NCBI RefSeq assembly: GCF_014805625.2
Contig: NW_023998454.1
Span: 1,667,142 to 1,731,141, forward strand
Length of the DNA: 64,000 nucleotides
Reading direction: 5' to 3'
Source: Glossina fuscipes
Lineage: Eukaryota > Arthropoda > Insecta > Diptera > Glossinidae
The position numbers and the translations under genes were made by a program. Numbering within the stretch: the first letter of the stretch is position 1; each line of letters starts with the position of its first letter. This document shows, in pieces, positions 35,860 to 45,959 of the stretch. A model generated the notes under the pieces. That model saw only the letters and a program-made list of their open reading frames with translations. It was not told the DNA's origin and did no database searches.

Positions 35860-36300
35860 CACCAAAGGATGAAGGTATGTTCATTTTGTCAAAACGTTTG
35901 CAGCACCCGAAAGGAGGGTGCATTGGTCTCATATTGTATACATAATTTTGATCAGCAACAAATTTTAACTCGACTTAAGCATTACTGTTGTCCATCTCCA
36001 ATTCGCAAAACTGTAGATACCCTATACAAATTTACAGAAGACTTTGACAATGACGCAAATCGATCAAATAAAACTGAGAACAACTTTGCTTTCCTTATTT
36101 TTCGAGCATTACTTATAAAACCAGCCACGTCCCACCATATATAAAAGAGCAAGAAAAGTTAGTTTTTCCCTTCTTTATTTTTAGCCCTATTTATGACAAC
36201 GGTGGTGGGCTATAGAAGATCATAGCCGAATATAATTTTCTTACTAGTTAGTGCATTATTTTCTGCCGATCATAGCCGAATATAATTTTCTTGCTAAGTT
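35860..36300 (-). repeat. GTCY repeat, internally deleted copy
   Basis: Starts with 'aaggatgaaggtatgttca', 'tttgtcaaaacgtttgcagc' (end of module two) and a 'ttttgatcagcaacaaatttt' block, then jumps to the other end: 'acggtggtgggctatagaag', 'catagccgaatataattttctt'. The last block is duplicated (36219-36243 and 36269-36293), spaced by 25 bases. The GTCY tract itself is lost. Confidence 0.6.
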
Positions 36301-36309
36301 TGGGTCCTA

Positions 36310-38915
36310 CTTTTCGATACGGCTTGGTTAAGTTAGGTTGAATTAAGCTGGGTTAGCTTCGGTAAGGCTGGGATATGTGAGGTTCGCGTAGGACGAATTG
36401 GATTAATTTTAAGTAGCCTTATACGGGGTGGAGATCAACATCCCAAAATCTGCTTGTGTAGATTTTTATGTCAAATTTCTATTATCAACAAATTTTAACG
36501 CCAATATATTAAAAATAAGATATTTCTTATATACAGATGCACTTTTCATGAGAATCTTCATATGGGATAGAGCAGTAAAAAGTAGTCGTACATGAACTAT
36601 ATTTAGTACTGTCAAATTTTATATATAACTCCTGTTATGAACTAATTCTCATCGTGGAATGTTAAAAGTTAGACCCTTCTGCGCTATGAAGTCTTTCTTT
36701 TCGTTTCATTTTAAAATGCCGAAATGCTGTTCCTTTCATATTACTACTCTTTCAAAAGTGTGTTTCACGTGAGAAGCGGTCGTAAAAATAGACTTTTTGC
36801 ATGGTCACTCGCCCAAACTTTTTCAAAATATCGTAAAAATTAGCACCTGTAGATTGAACAGAAAAATACATGGACGCAAGATAGACAAACGACGAAAAGT
36901 CGTACAAGCAAGCAGGCAGAGTAGAGGACAAACATGCTGTAACACTTAAGTCTGTATATCTTCTCAGTCTGTCTAGTTGTCGAATTACTGACTTTATTAC
37001 TGTTAAGGCTATTTATTCTTACTTGAAGAAGATGTAGAGGCGGCGTACGAGCCACTGCTGAGCTAAATAGTTCGAGAGATGTGCGGTGGTTATAAATTTG
37101 TCTTCCACAGACACTCCAGAGAGAGTTACGTCTAAAAAAAATACACGTATAAAAATAAGCGGACGGACGAAACTATTTATCGAAAGGGCAGATCATAAGC
37201 TCTGTGTAAAATTGATTTGCAGAACTAAGACTTCTCGAGTTTATACGTTCGATGTATTCTTTGAGTTTCTTAGAACTTGTGTAACTTGAGAGTTGCTTTA
37301 GCAGACGTTCTTGAGTTTAAATAAAATGTATCTTTATTCACGTTCTTCATCCGTTAAGCAGTAAAACATTACCATCTTTATCAGATAAAGTCACGTTTTA
37401 GTTTATCATTTTTAATTATTATGCAAACAGTTTTCATAATTTTTGGAAAGTTTTTATTTTTCTGCTAAAGACACAAATGATAAATTTAGTGCAGTGCGCA
37501 TGTATAGTTTTTATGTTCAAACATAGTATAACATAGCTTTAGCAGACTTCTTCTTTTTAATCAACTTATTGTACATTCATTTGTACATATAACATGGATA
37601 CATATAATTATTAGAGATCATGGAATTCATATTTTACTAAAGTCTACTGTTTGTGTACAGGTATGATTACTTTCTATTTTAAATACGTATTTCATGTTAT
37701 TTTCTTTGTGGTCCCCATTGTATATAGAATGGTTTTACATGGTTTTGTGCATTTCAAATACATTATTAGTTGCACAATTTCAATGATATCAAATGTTCGA
37801 CATTGTTCGAATCCTATCTCTACCTTTCTGCTAATTTTCGTCAATGTTTTTTTTCTTTTCGTTCAAGCGTTCGCTTTTTATAGTCCAAGTAATCACGAAC
37901 AAAATTAAATATGAGGTTCACATATTCTTCAGTTCGAATCCTTTTTATATTTTAAATCATTTAAACCAACGATCTTAGTGAAACCTTATGAAAAAATACG
38001 CCACAAGCATTTAAATAGACATTTATTAAACCTTTTCAGTAATCCAGAGGCTTTTTCTCCATTCTACTCCACCAACCAAAAACCAATCTGCCTTCTTCTT
38101 TCACACGTCGACAAAAGTATACCTCAACATTTAATTTATCAACGAGCGAAACTAACAACCCCACCTTCTTTAGGCTTTCACTCAGAAAATCATATAATAA
38201 AATTTGGATCTATCTTAAATTTTCTACGTATTAACTGCATCCGCGCAAACTTAATACATTCCGTATTACAATCGGTTCAAATACAAGAAATGATAAATTC
38301 AAGGATGTGGTGAAGCACTTTCGACAATGAAAAACAATTCCTATTTGCTGACGACAATCTTTTTTTCTTGCTTGTTCCTTCTTCTTTCAAACACGAACAT
38401 TAATAAAAACCTAAGCAGGCGCAAGCATGTACTCCTGGTACAGTGCTAATACATTTGTTCATCGTGCTTTATTTTTCACGTAAAGCGTGGTTCTTGACAT
38501 CGTGGACACCCTCTCGTTATTTGAATATGTCACTCGATCACAGTTTTACGATCGAAAAATTTTTCGTTCGATAGTAGGAAAATGCTTACTTTATAGGCCT
38601 CATTTACACGTTAAGGCGACAGAGTTACACTAATGAGTTTAATCAACATCGCTAACCCATAAACCAATCCCAGTAATTGGGCCCGTTTCAATTACCGCTC
38701 TCTTGCCCTAATAACATTAGTTTATATTCTGCTTAGAAGCTGAAGAAGAGCGAAACAATTTTGTAGCATGGATGTTGCTTCTTTCTATCTTACAAAAACA
38801 TACATAAAATAATCTTATAATAATCTTAATATACATAGACATGATGGCGACCTTGGGTTCTAAACTATGCAAATAAGTCTCTGAATTGACATATGCAAGG
38901 CCAATTGTCTATCCA
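36310..38915. other. No gene; one diverged repeat relative
   Basis: 36660-36870 carries 'gtgagaagcggtcgtaaaaat' and other words shared with 28780-28930. The frame at 37978-38313 (111 codons) has no motif I can name. The remaining sequence is unrecognised. Confidence 0.45.
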
Positions 38916-38924
38916 ATCGAAGCT

Positions 38925-39510
38925 ATCAACTAGAAATTTTCCTTCATCAAATTTTATCAACATTCTTCTTATATCAAAGACGCACTTCAAAAAATCGATC
39001 TCACTTCAAAACAAATGGCTATAATTTACAAATTGCCAAGACTCTACAAGCCGTTTTAACAACCTTCTTATATTAGGGTGCAACGGTTCTGACATTTTAA
39101 TTTACGTAGTTCATTTTTCTCTCCGGTTGCTATTATGTCATGATTATATTAATTTCTTCAGACAATTGGGTACAAAATTTATTCTTGGATGTGACTTTAA
39201 TGTCAACCATCAATAGTGGGGATCTAGACTAATAACTGCGAAAGGAAGAAAGCACTACAACTCCATTCGTAATAACTATTCTACTTTATCCCATATACTG
39301 GCTTTCTGATATGAGAAATAATCCTGACTTGCTGGATTTCGTGTGCTCGAGTATTTCCACTAATTTACCTCATACCTACGACAATAGTTCTAATTACTCT
39401 CCATTGACTATCAACTTCATCATCACTTTTCACAGTCTCTCCGTTAAATATAAGGTCATCAACCGTAAAACTGATATTGGGATTTTCAACGACTGAATAA
39501 TTTACATCTT
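38925..39510 (+). pseudogene. Jockey-like retroposon, endonuclease part
   Basis: The forward frames show the apurinic-like endonuclease domain of a Jockey-clade ORF2. They read ILLISKTHFKKS near 38955 and, in a shifted frame, NGYNLQIAKTLQ. Near 39180-39290 comes FILGCDFNVNHQ, then a stop where Trp is expected, then WGSRLITAKGRKHYNSI. This is the catalytic Asp-Phe-Asn and Trp-Gly-Ser-Arg block. Near 39310-39440 there is RNNPDLLDFVCSSISTNL and a final SPLTINFIITF, matching the 'ProAspLeuLeuAsp' and 'SerAsp/SerPro' blocks at the domain end. Frameshifts and stops are frequent. The downstream part of the same element continues at 40341 after an inserted repeat. Confidence 0.8.
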
Positions 39511-39529
39511 AATCTGAGTTTGTAAAACT

Positions 39530-40340
39530 ATTTTGACACAGAACATTTTAAAAATTTGGCGCGGGTGCACTTCATTTCTTCTATTTTCAAAATAAAAGTC
39601 TTTGTCGTAGGGGCATGTGAGCGTTATAGGCGTGTTCTTTCAAAAGTTTAGGTTAATTCAAAGCTCTTTTGCAAGTTTGTAGGCGATATTTTCATTTTCA
39701 CTAGCGGTAGAATATTTACCACCAATACTGCAAAGTTACGCAAACAAACAGATGGACAGACGGACAGGCGGACATATTTAGGTGCATTCAAGGGGTGTAA
39801 TTGGGCAAGTTTTGAACCTTAGTTTCTACTAGTTATAGTTATTGAAAAAATAATTAAATTTTAATACACTATAATATTGGGCAGACGAGGTCGATTTTTT
39901 CCATTTTTGTGCATAGATGCTAAAGCCTCGTTCATAGAATACGCGTTCAAATTTTTGTACACTGACCGTCTATAGTTTATGAGTAATAAGCGAAAACCAA
40001 TTTTTTATTGCTTTTGTATAGCAATGTGTCTCAATTCAGGTGTTCTCAATTTACACGGTACTGTAGGAGTGCTCTTCAACCAACTTGGCCCTTTTTCAAT
40101 ACTAACCTGCCTGCAGGAACTTCCAATGTTTCTGCCAAATTTTAAGTTGATAGATATATTTTAGCGACCAGGAGAATGTTTACAACATACATTGCACAGA
40201 CGAATAGACGGAGATGCTTAATCGATCTAGAATTTGGTGCTGATCAAGAATATACTTTATGGGGTCCCCAATGCTTCCTTCTGAGCGCTGCAACTGTTTC
40301 GACAAAATAAATATACACTTCATCCTTCGGTGTATTTGCT
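39530..40340 (+). repeat. GTCY repeat nested in a Jockey-like copy
   Basis: Forward two-module copy. Module one has 'tttgtaggcgatattttcatttt', a GATGGACAGACGGACAGGCG tract near 39752 and 'ttattgaaaaaataatt'. Module two has 'tacactataatattgggcag', 'agtttatgagtaataagcg', 'cctgcctgcaggaacttccaa', 'ccaggagaatgtttacaac', 'aatcgatctagaatttgg' and 'tactttatggggtcccca'. It ends with 'cttcatccttcggtgtat'. It separates the endonuclease (to 39510) from the reverse transcriptase (from 40341), replacing the first half of the latter. Confidence 0.75.
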
Positions 40341-41185
40341 GCGTAAATGCTGTTTGTAGAGTTACAGTTGGAATTGACAGGTCCAATATACATAAATTTG
40401 AAGATGAAGTTTCCCAAGGAAGTGTTCTAAGTCCAATAGCTTATGCAATTTTTGCTTCAAATTTTCCAATTCCTGACAATATTTTAGCTGCGACGTATGC
40501 AGACGACACAGCAATCCTATTTTCATCTCGTGATCTCATGAATGGGAACTACAAATTCATCTCAACAAAGTTTGGCTTTGGCCTAAAAAAATAGAATGTC
40601 AAAATAAATCCTGAAAAATCTACGCATATCACGTTTGCATCAATTTCAAGTTCCCGTACTTCGTTACTTTTGAATGGCAGTAATATACTTATCCACAGCT
40701 GTGTGAAATAACCTCAACAAGGAGTATAAGCGTATATATTCTCAATAATTCGAAAAATGTCTTTACATTTGTTGAATAATTGTTCAAGTATTTGTACAAA
40801 AATTTGGTTGCTTACGAGAGTAAGCGTATAAAAATATTGAGCAAATAACCTTGCTTACATATTGACCAAAGATTAACGTGGAAAAACCGTATTAAAGCTA
40901 AACGCCAGAAGACTCTATTGCCTAATTTGTCCAAAATTTCAACTTAATCTAGAAAATATTTTTTACAAGCTTTTTTTTTGTTTTACAACTTTTTACACAA
41001 GAGCACACTCTAACTTATTTGGACTTGTAGCATATAACTGTGGAGTAGAGCCAACAACGCTAATATTGAAATTCTACAAAAATATCAATCAAAAAGCCTC
41101 CCTCCTGGTATCTTATTTTAAAAAGCCGTTATTCGAAAAAAATTACAATTTTCAAAATTCCTTCGCAAAAACCGCTGAATAATTG
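40341..41185 (+). pseudogene. Jockey-like retroposon, reverse transcriptase C-terminal part
   Basis: Open frame from about 40341 to 40593: AVCRVTVGIDRS, then FEDEVSQGSVLSPIAYAIFA (the QGS block, normally Pro-Gln-Gly-Ser but here Ser-Gln), then NILAATYADDTAILFSSRD, with both catalytic Asp of YADD present. After the stop at 40594 other frames carry the thumb and C-terminal sequence: HIDQRLTWKNRIKAKRQK near 40860, then after 41030 ANNANIEILQKYQSKSL, the block that precedes the end of Jockey ORF2. The fingers part of the enzyme is missing, apparently lost where the GTCY repeat is inserted. The element is dead. Confidence 0.82.
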
Positions 41186-41311
41186 TCTTCGAGCATTCCA
41201 AACTGGCGTCAAAATTTTCATTGAGTTAATGTAATGAAATCAAAAATTTTGGAAAGTGAATTTTGCACAAAAATTTATATACGCTCGTTTCAAGATTTCT
41301 CTTTCCCCAAT

Positions 41312-41348
41312 ATCTCTCTCTCACTCACTCTCTCTCTCTTTCTCTTAT
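41312..41348. repeat. (CT)n microsatellite
   Basis: TCTCTCTCTCACTCACTCTCTCTCTCTTTCTCTT. It lies between the retroposon remnant and the mitochondrial insertion. Confidence 0.8.
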
Positions 41349-41477
41349 CATTTTTGGCAACGCCACACTATATCGAAAGTATATAAAGCAAAACAATTCT
41401 GCCTTTTTAAATATTATAAGTACTGGCTATGGTATAAGAGCTCTCGACGGCAAATATGCACTTACGAGAAAGAACTG

Positions 41478-42019
41478 ACTGGAGCTATTGGAGGATTAAA
41501 TCAAACTTCTCTACGAAAATTATTAGCTTATTCTTCTATTAGACATTTCGGATGAATAATTTCTTCAATTAATAATTTATTTTGAATAGTATATTTCTTA
41601 ATATATTCTTTTTTTCTTTTGCTTTAATTTTTATATTCAACACTTTTAAAGTTTCTCATATAAATCAAATTTTTTCTCTTTTTATAAATTCAAAAATTAT
41701 AAAATTTATTTCATTTTTAAATTTATTATCTTTAGGAGGTCTTCCTCCCTTTTTGGGCTTTTTTCCAAAACGAATAATTATTCAGATATTAATTACATAT
41801 AATCAATTATTACTATTATTTGTTTTAATAATATCAACATTAATCACTTTATATTTTTATCTACGCCTATCTTATAGTGCATTTATACTTAATTATTTTG
41901 AAAGTAATTGAAATAAGAATTCTCTTTTTAGAAAATTAAATATAAAAATTATATTATTATGTTCATATTTTTCTTCTATAGGTTTTATTTTAATTCGCTC
42001 AATTTTTTTCTTATATTAA
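41478..42019 (+). pseudogene. ND2: Nuclear copy of mitochondrial ND2 (3' half)
   Basis: ND2 is a membrane subunit of respiratory complex I normally encoded in mitochondrial DNA. Read with the invertebrate mitochondrial code, this stretch gives TGAIGGLNQTSLRKLLAYSS, then HFGW (TGA as Trp), NNLFWIVYFLIYSFF, and after a frame change IIKFISFLNLLSLGGLPPFL, TLYFYLRLSYSAFILNYF, ESNW (TGA) and a final FFLY followed by TAA at 42017. The hydrophobic segments and the GGLPPFLGF block are diagnostic. A single frame change lies in the T run near 41609-41615 and is consistent with a one-base loss. Apart from that the whole 180 codons stay open under the mitochondrial code, including AGA (Ser) and several TGA codons that would be stops in the nucleus. 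No adjacent mitochondrial tRNA follows. It therefore reads as a fairly young nuclear insertion, or an assembly artefact; the flanks are ordinary nuclear repeats. Confidence 0.93.
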
Positions 42020-42435
42020 ACCGACTGGGCTGGGGTCACGGTTGGCTGCAACAAAAGCATCACAGTACATTATGTCTGTATTCTCGCACTCATTTCACAA
42101 TTTACTTACAGCCCCAGTTAAATCACAAAAAACTTGGTTAGGTCTTTTTCAGGTATGCTGATATATATGCGTACGAATTTCCAAGCTTCAACGCGGAATT
42201 TCTAATTGTCGGCTTGCCAATGGTAATGTTATTTCGTCAAGGACGACCGGACGACCGGACAAAATCTAATCAATTAAGTTTAAGGGCACTCAGTTGTGAT
42301 ATGCTGTAAGCGACACTCGAGCCACATCCTTAGCAAGAAAAATATGAATAATAAAATTATATAATGAGATAATATACCCAGAAAGATAAAACTTCCGCTA
42401 CGTGCCATCACAAACAGATAACACACCCCTCCGCA
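42020..42435. other. No recognisable feature
   Basis: Less AT-rich than the average of the window. GACGACCGGACGACCGGAC near 42242 is a short direct duplication. It may belong to the non-LTR element that follows. Confidence 0.4.
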
Positions 42436-42439
42436 TGTG

Positions 42440-42895
42440 CTTCCAAAGGCTTAAGAAGGCAATAGAGGCGAGAACTGATCTGCATTTACTCGAACAGCGA
42501 AGGTGTAATAAAAGCCTTAAAAGGGCACACCTTAAGGACAAGACTTATGGTGGAGTGCCTCAAAAAGCTGGATAAGCTAGGCAAGCACAATGACGAGCAC
42601 GAAATAAGGCTACCTGGCCAATCGGATTATTGAAGGCAACGAAAAAGCTGACTCTGTACCTAACCGCTCGAGGCACTATGACAGGTTCTGAATCTTCTGT
42701 GACGTAACAAGAAGAAGGTATCGGAATGAGTAGAACCGGCCAAATCTGAATGCCGTTGGAACCAATGTGCAGGACAACGACAAGCAAAAAGATTCATAAA
42801 ATTCTCCAGCGTACCACATAAACTAGTGGAACTAAGAAGGCGCGATCTGGCGCGCTTGGTCACAGGCTTCTATACGAGTCATTATTCGCTTAGAT
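42440..42895 (+). pseudogene. Non-LTR retrotransposon RNase H and tail fragment
   Basis: From about 42466 the forward frame reads RELICIYSNSEGVIKALKGH and TLRTRLMVECLKKLDKLGKH, then IRLPGQSDY before stops. This is the second half of an RNase H domain (the usual 'Ile-Tyr-Ser-Asp-Ser' carries Asn in place of the catalytic Asp). It would be followed by the 'Trp-Val-Pro-Gly-His' block, here seen only as LPGQSDY. Downstream, 42770-42890 gives RQAKRFIKFSSVPHKLVELR and RRDLARLVTGFYTSHYSLRL, the tail that precedes the C-terminal Cys/His knuckle. The upstream reverse transcriptase and the final knuckle are missing. The clade is probably one of those carrying RNase H (I, LOA, R1-related); I cannot decide which. 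Confidence 0.72.
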
Positions 42896-43035
42896 TAAAT
42901 CTTATTTTTCACTTTTTTGATTTTTTATGTTTATTTATCATAAGGCGAACAAGGCAGAATATTTAAAGCCATTTTCGACATTCCTCAAATGAACTTACAT
43001 TATCTGCCTAAAAATAGGTTAATTTAAAATGTTTT
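42895..43035 (+). repeat. Short dispersed repeat, copy 2 of a pair
   Basis: Shares 'ttatttatcataaggcgaac', 'aaggcagaat' and 'attatctgcctaaaaatagg' with 22975-23105. Its sequence begins right after the RNase H tail fragment ends. Confidence 0.65.
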
Positions 43036-43039
43036 TTCT

Positions 43040-43850
43040 TAATAGTATTTGCGATATATAATTTTCGTAGACGTTACGATTTCTGCTCAACGTTTTCTTA
43101 AAAACGCTTTCGATATAAGTATCTAATGAGAGAGAATAGAGAGTAGAGTACGATAAAGTGTGTTAGTTATAGTCTTGGGACGTTCAAAAAAAACTGAATT
43201 CTAGGACATTAAAATATTAAGTGGAGCAGATTGGTGGGTAGAAAGTGGGAAGAAAGAGAAAAACTATTTGATGCAATTATTATCAAGAGTGCGCTGTTCT
43301 GTTGATACGGGCAGATTATTAAGTAGTTGTTGTTATGAATTTCCATTTGAGTATCTTATTATCAGAAATTTTGTTTGACATTTGAGTTTGCTTTCAAAGT
43401 ATCTTAACACCTGTGTTTCTCTGTGTTAATATTTTCGTTACGAAGAAATGAACGAAATAAAGCGAAGGCTTTGACAAGAGAATTGGTTAATCCTTAAATC
43501 CTTAAAGCCTGGTTCATTATCAATTTATAAACAAACAAATTTGGTCGTGCAATACCATGATCAGCTGTAATAGGTATCCATTTATTTTTATTTGTATAAT
43601 CTATGGGCACTTTAGAGAGTATAGCTTGAAGTGTATATGTAAGAAGATATTGAACTTCTTATTATTACCTCCTTAGTTCTTACTAGTTACTTTGTTATAT
43701 GCTTATTATTATAATTCTTATAGACCAAAGAAACAAAATACGGGACTAAAATTATTATCATTACCATAACTAATTTAGCCAGAGATATAAATTCGAAGAG
43801 TTAAGTCTTAAAGCATTAGCATCTGAAGCTTTTTGAAGGTTTTTTTGGCA
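43040..43850. other. No recognisable feature
   Basis: AT-rich, unremarkable DNA. Confidence 0.5.
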
Positions 43851-43854
43851 AATC

Positions 43855-43940
43855 TGTCGCAGTTGAAATTTGAACCCACGACCATTGAGTTGTTACGCGA
43901 GATTCTTAGCCTACTCGGTCGCTCAGGTGGCTAGACTAAA
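43855..43940 (-). ncRNA. tRNA-like sequence, likely SINE head or tRNA relic
   Basis: On the minus strand TAGCCACCTGAGCGACCGAG is followed by TAGGCTAAGAATCTCGCG and then GTCGTGGGTTCAAATTTC. The GACCGAGTAGGCTAAG stretch resembles the tRNA A box (class II, Ser/Leu-like), and GTGGGTTCAAATTTC resembles the B box, with about 40 bases between. The acceptor stem does not pair convincingly and I cannot name an anticodon. A tRNA-derived SINE head or a decayed tRNA gene are both possible. Confidence 0.5.
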
Positions 43941-43944
43941 TAGT

Positions 43945-44845
43945 AAGATGAACACTGTGAGGACCTAAATCGTACACACGTACTTTTAGGCGTATTGTTT
44001 GTATCTTTGCGTCATTTATAAGAGAGAACCGCCAACAGATAAGAGGATGTGCTACCTGATAGACCGCACAACCTGACCCTGATACCAGTTATGAATTTGA
44101 GTTCAAACCAGAGCATTACCGACTAACATCGCTAATATGATTAAATCAGACTTGGCTTTCCAGCAACAGAAACGCATGACGTGCTTGTAACAGTAGTTCA
44201 CCTTCTTCAAGTTCGCGTGTCCGAAAGGCAAAAACCACCAAAAATTCAAGAGAGTGTAAAGCCTCTCTGTAATAAATAACACAGTAATTAATTGAATAAA
44301 TAAGCGGTAATTCAATGAACTCCCAAGAATCCGTAAAGGATATGTGCCATATTATATAACTTATCACGTAAGATTTTTAAATATAATGAATATTAATATA
44401 ACAGAATAACAAATCCATTGTTTTTCGAGTTAATTAAATGGGTAGCTTCGGTGGAAAATGGAAGTTTAGGTAAAGAAAACAAATTCTCCTTAAGATAGCT
44501 ACTCTAAATTAAATAATTTTTTTGATTTTGCGTTCTCCAGATATCTATAAACTGCTAGTTTCGAAAATTGGAAATGTTTTGGCATTCAAGAAGCATGTAT
44601 TGCTATGCCCAAGGCAAGTTTTTACAAATTTTTAATCCCGATTCTCTTAACGTTGATTGGAAACAGAACAGGAACGTATTCGAGTAGTGTGGATGGTAGC
44701 GCTGTCGATTTTTTGCGTGAACGTTTTTTAAATTCTTTTTCTGACACTGTTTTGAAGGAACAACAATACTAAATGGATAGTAATTAACAACTCTACTACT
44801 AACAAAAGCATTAAAGCATTAAATGTGCCTGAGATTTAAATACCC
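43945..44845. other. No recognisable feature
   Basis: Frames at 44103-44367 on the minus strand overlap and show no domain. Nothing else is visible. Confidence 0.45.
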
Positions 44846-44849
44846 CCTA

Positions 44850-44877
44850 TTTTATTATTATTATTATTATTATAATT
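44850..44877. repeat. (ATT)n microsatellite
   Basis: About eight TTA units. Confidence 0.8.
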
Positions 44878-44965
44878 TTAGACTAATGAAATAAATTCTT
44901 AGACTAAAAATAGACATTGAGCACTAGCAACACAGGCTACGGGCCCCAATTTAAATAAATGGATA

Positions 44966-45949
44966 TTAGATAATGAGCTTAGTAGCATTAAAAAAGTAAT
45001 ATATTGAATTGATATTCTGTTCTGAAGCTGATTGTAGAATGTCCAAAGGACTAATCGTTCCAAATGCAATACTTCTGGCCAAGTAAAAGTTAAGGCAGTC
45101 GCAGAGAATGTGCTTTATGGTGAGAGTTTGTCCACAACTGCAGATTGGGGAGGAAGACTTCTTCAAGATCCATTGGTGAGTTGCAATTGTATGACCAACG
45201 CGAATTCTCGAAAATGTTTGGATCTTCATTTTCTCAACATTAGTTGGATATAAAGGTGGAGTTAATTGAGGATTAATGGGAGAGTAGTGTTGATGATGGT
45301 ATTGTAAATTTTCTTCTGCAATTTTCTCTTAAACTTTTCTTCCAATGTATCTTTGAAGATCCAACTTTTCCATGACATCTTCCATAATTAGAGGAGCAGA
45401 AGCAGCATCTTTTGCCGCTCGATCAGCCTGCTCATTTCCCAATAAACCGATGTGACTTGGTACTCATAACATTTTAATTTTTCCGTCGGGTGTTGTAATT
45501 ATATTCCTTAATTTGTTGATGGTGCTCCATCTCGAAGTCGAAGGATTCCGAATAGCTTGTAATACAGACAAACTGTCGGTAACAATGACGGTTTTGAGTT
45601 TGTTTTTAAGGGCAAGGTTCGCAGCGTGAAGGATAGCTCTGGCTTCGGTTGTGAAAGTTGAAGTACTTTCGTGAAATATGTGGTTGAGAAGAACTCGTCC
45701 TGTAGCATCAACCACGGCACAAGCAGAAGGCAGACCAGAAGATTTTGAGCCGTCTGTGTATAAAAGATTCCAACCAGTACTTTCCAATATTTGAGTTTTT
45801 TCAGCTATTAGATTCCTGAAGACGTAATTTGAAGTAATTTCTTTCTTGTGCATAGACAGCGAAATGTCAAAAGAGCAGTCTTTCAGAATCCATGGAGGTT
45901 TAACACCAAAAGAGCAGAAAATTTTTAAGGGAATGTTCAATTCCATTGC
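44966..45949 (-). pseudogene. I-like non-LTR retrotransposon ORF2 end with intact RNase H core
   Basis: On the minus strand about 328 codons stay in one frame with only two internal stops, so little decay has occurred. The RNase H domain reads LLYTDGSKSSGLPSACAVVD (first Asp), TTEARAILHAANLALKNK (Glu), VIVTDSLSVLQAIRNP (second Asp) and, past the first stop, VPSHIGLLGNEQADRAAKDA (last Asp): all four catalytic residues are present. The stop TGA near 45461 stands where a Trp before Val-Pro-Ser-His is expected. A second stop, TAA, lies near 45329. The C-terminus holds RIRVGHTIATHQWILKK and the knuckle ICSCGQTLTIKHILCDC. The reverse transcriptase upstream of about 45960 is not visible, so the copy is 5'-truncated. 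The Cys spacing and the RNase H place it near the I clade. Confidence 0.85.
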
Positions 45950-45959
45950 GACGTTCCCT

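Noticed and set aside
36310..36375. Telomere-like GGTTA/TTAGG words
   Set aside because: Too degenerate and short; flies lack TTAGG telomeres, and no tandem periodicity is clear.
38330..38385. A 'FADDN' string resembling a reverse transcriptase YADD motif
   Set aside because: No neighbouring reverse transcriptase blocks in any frame; most likely chance. The real Jockey signal starts near 38925.
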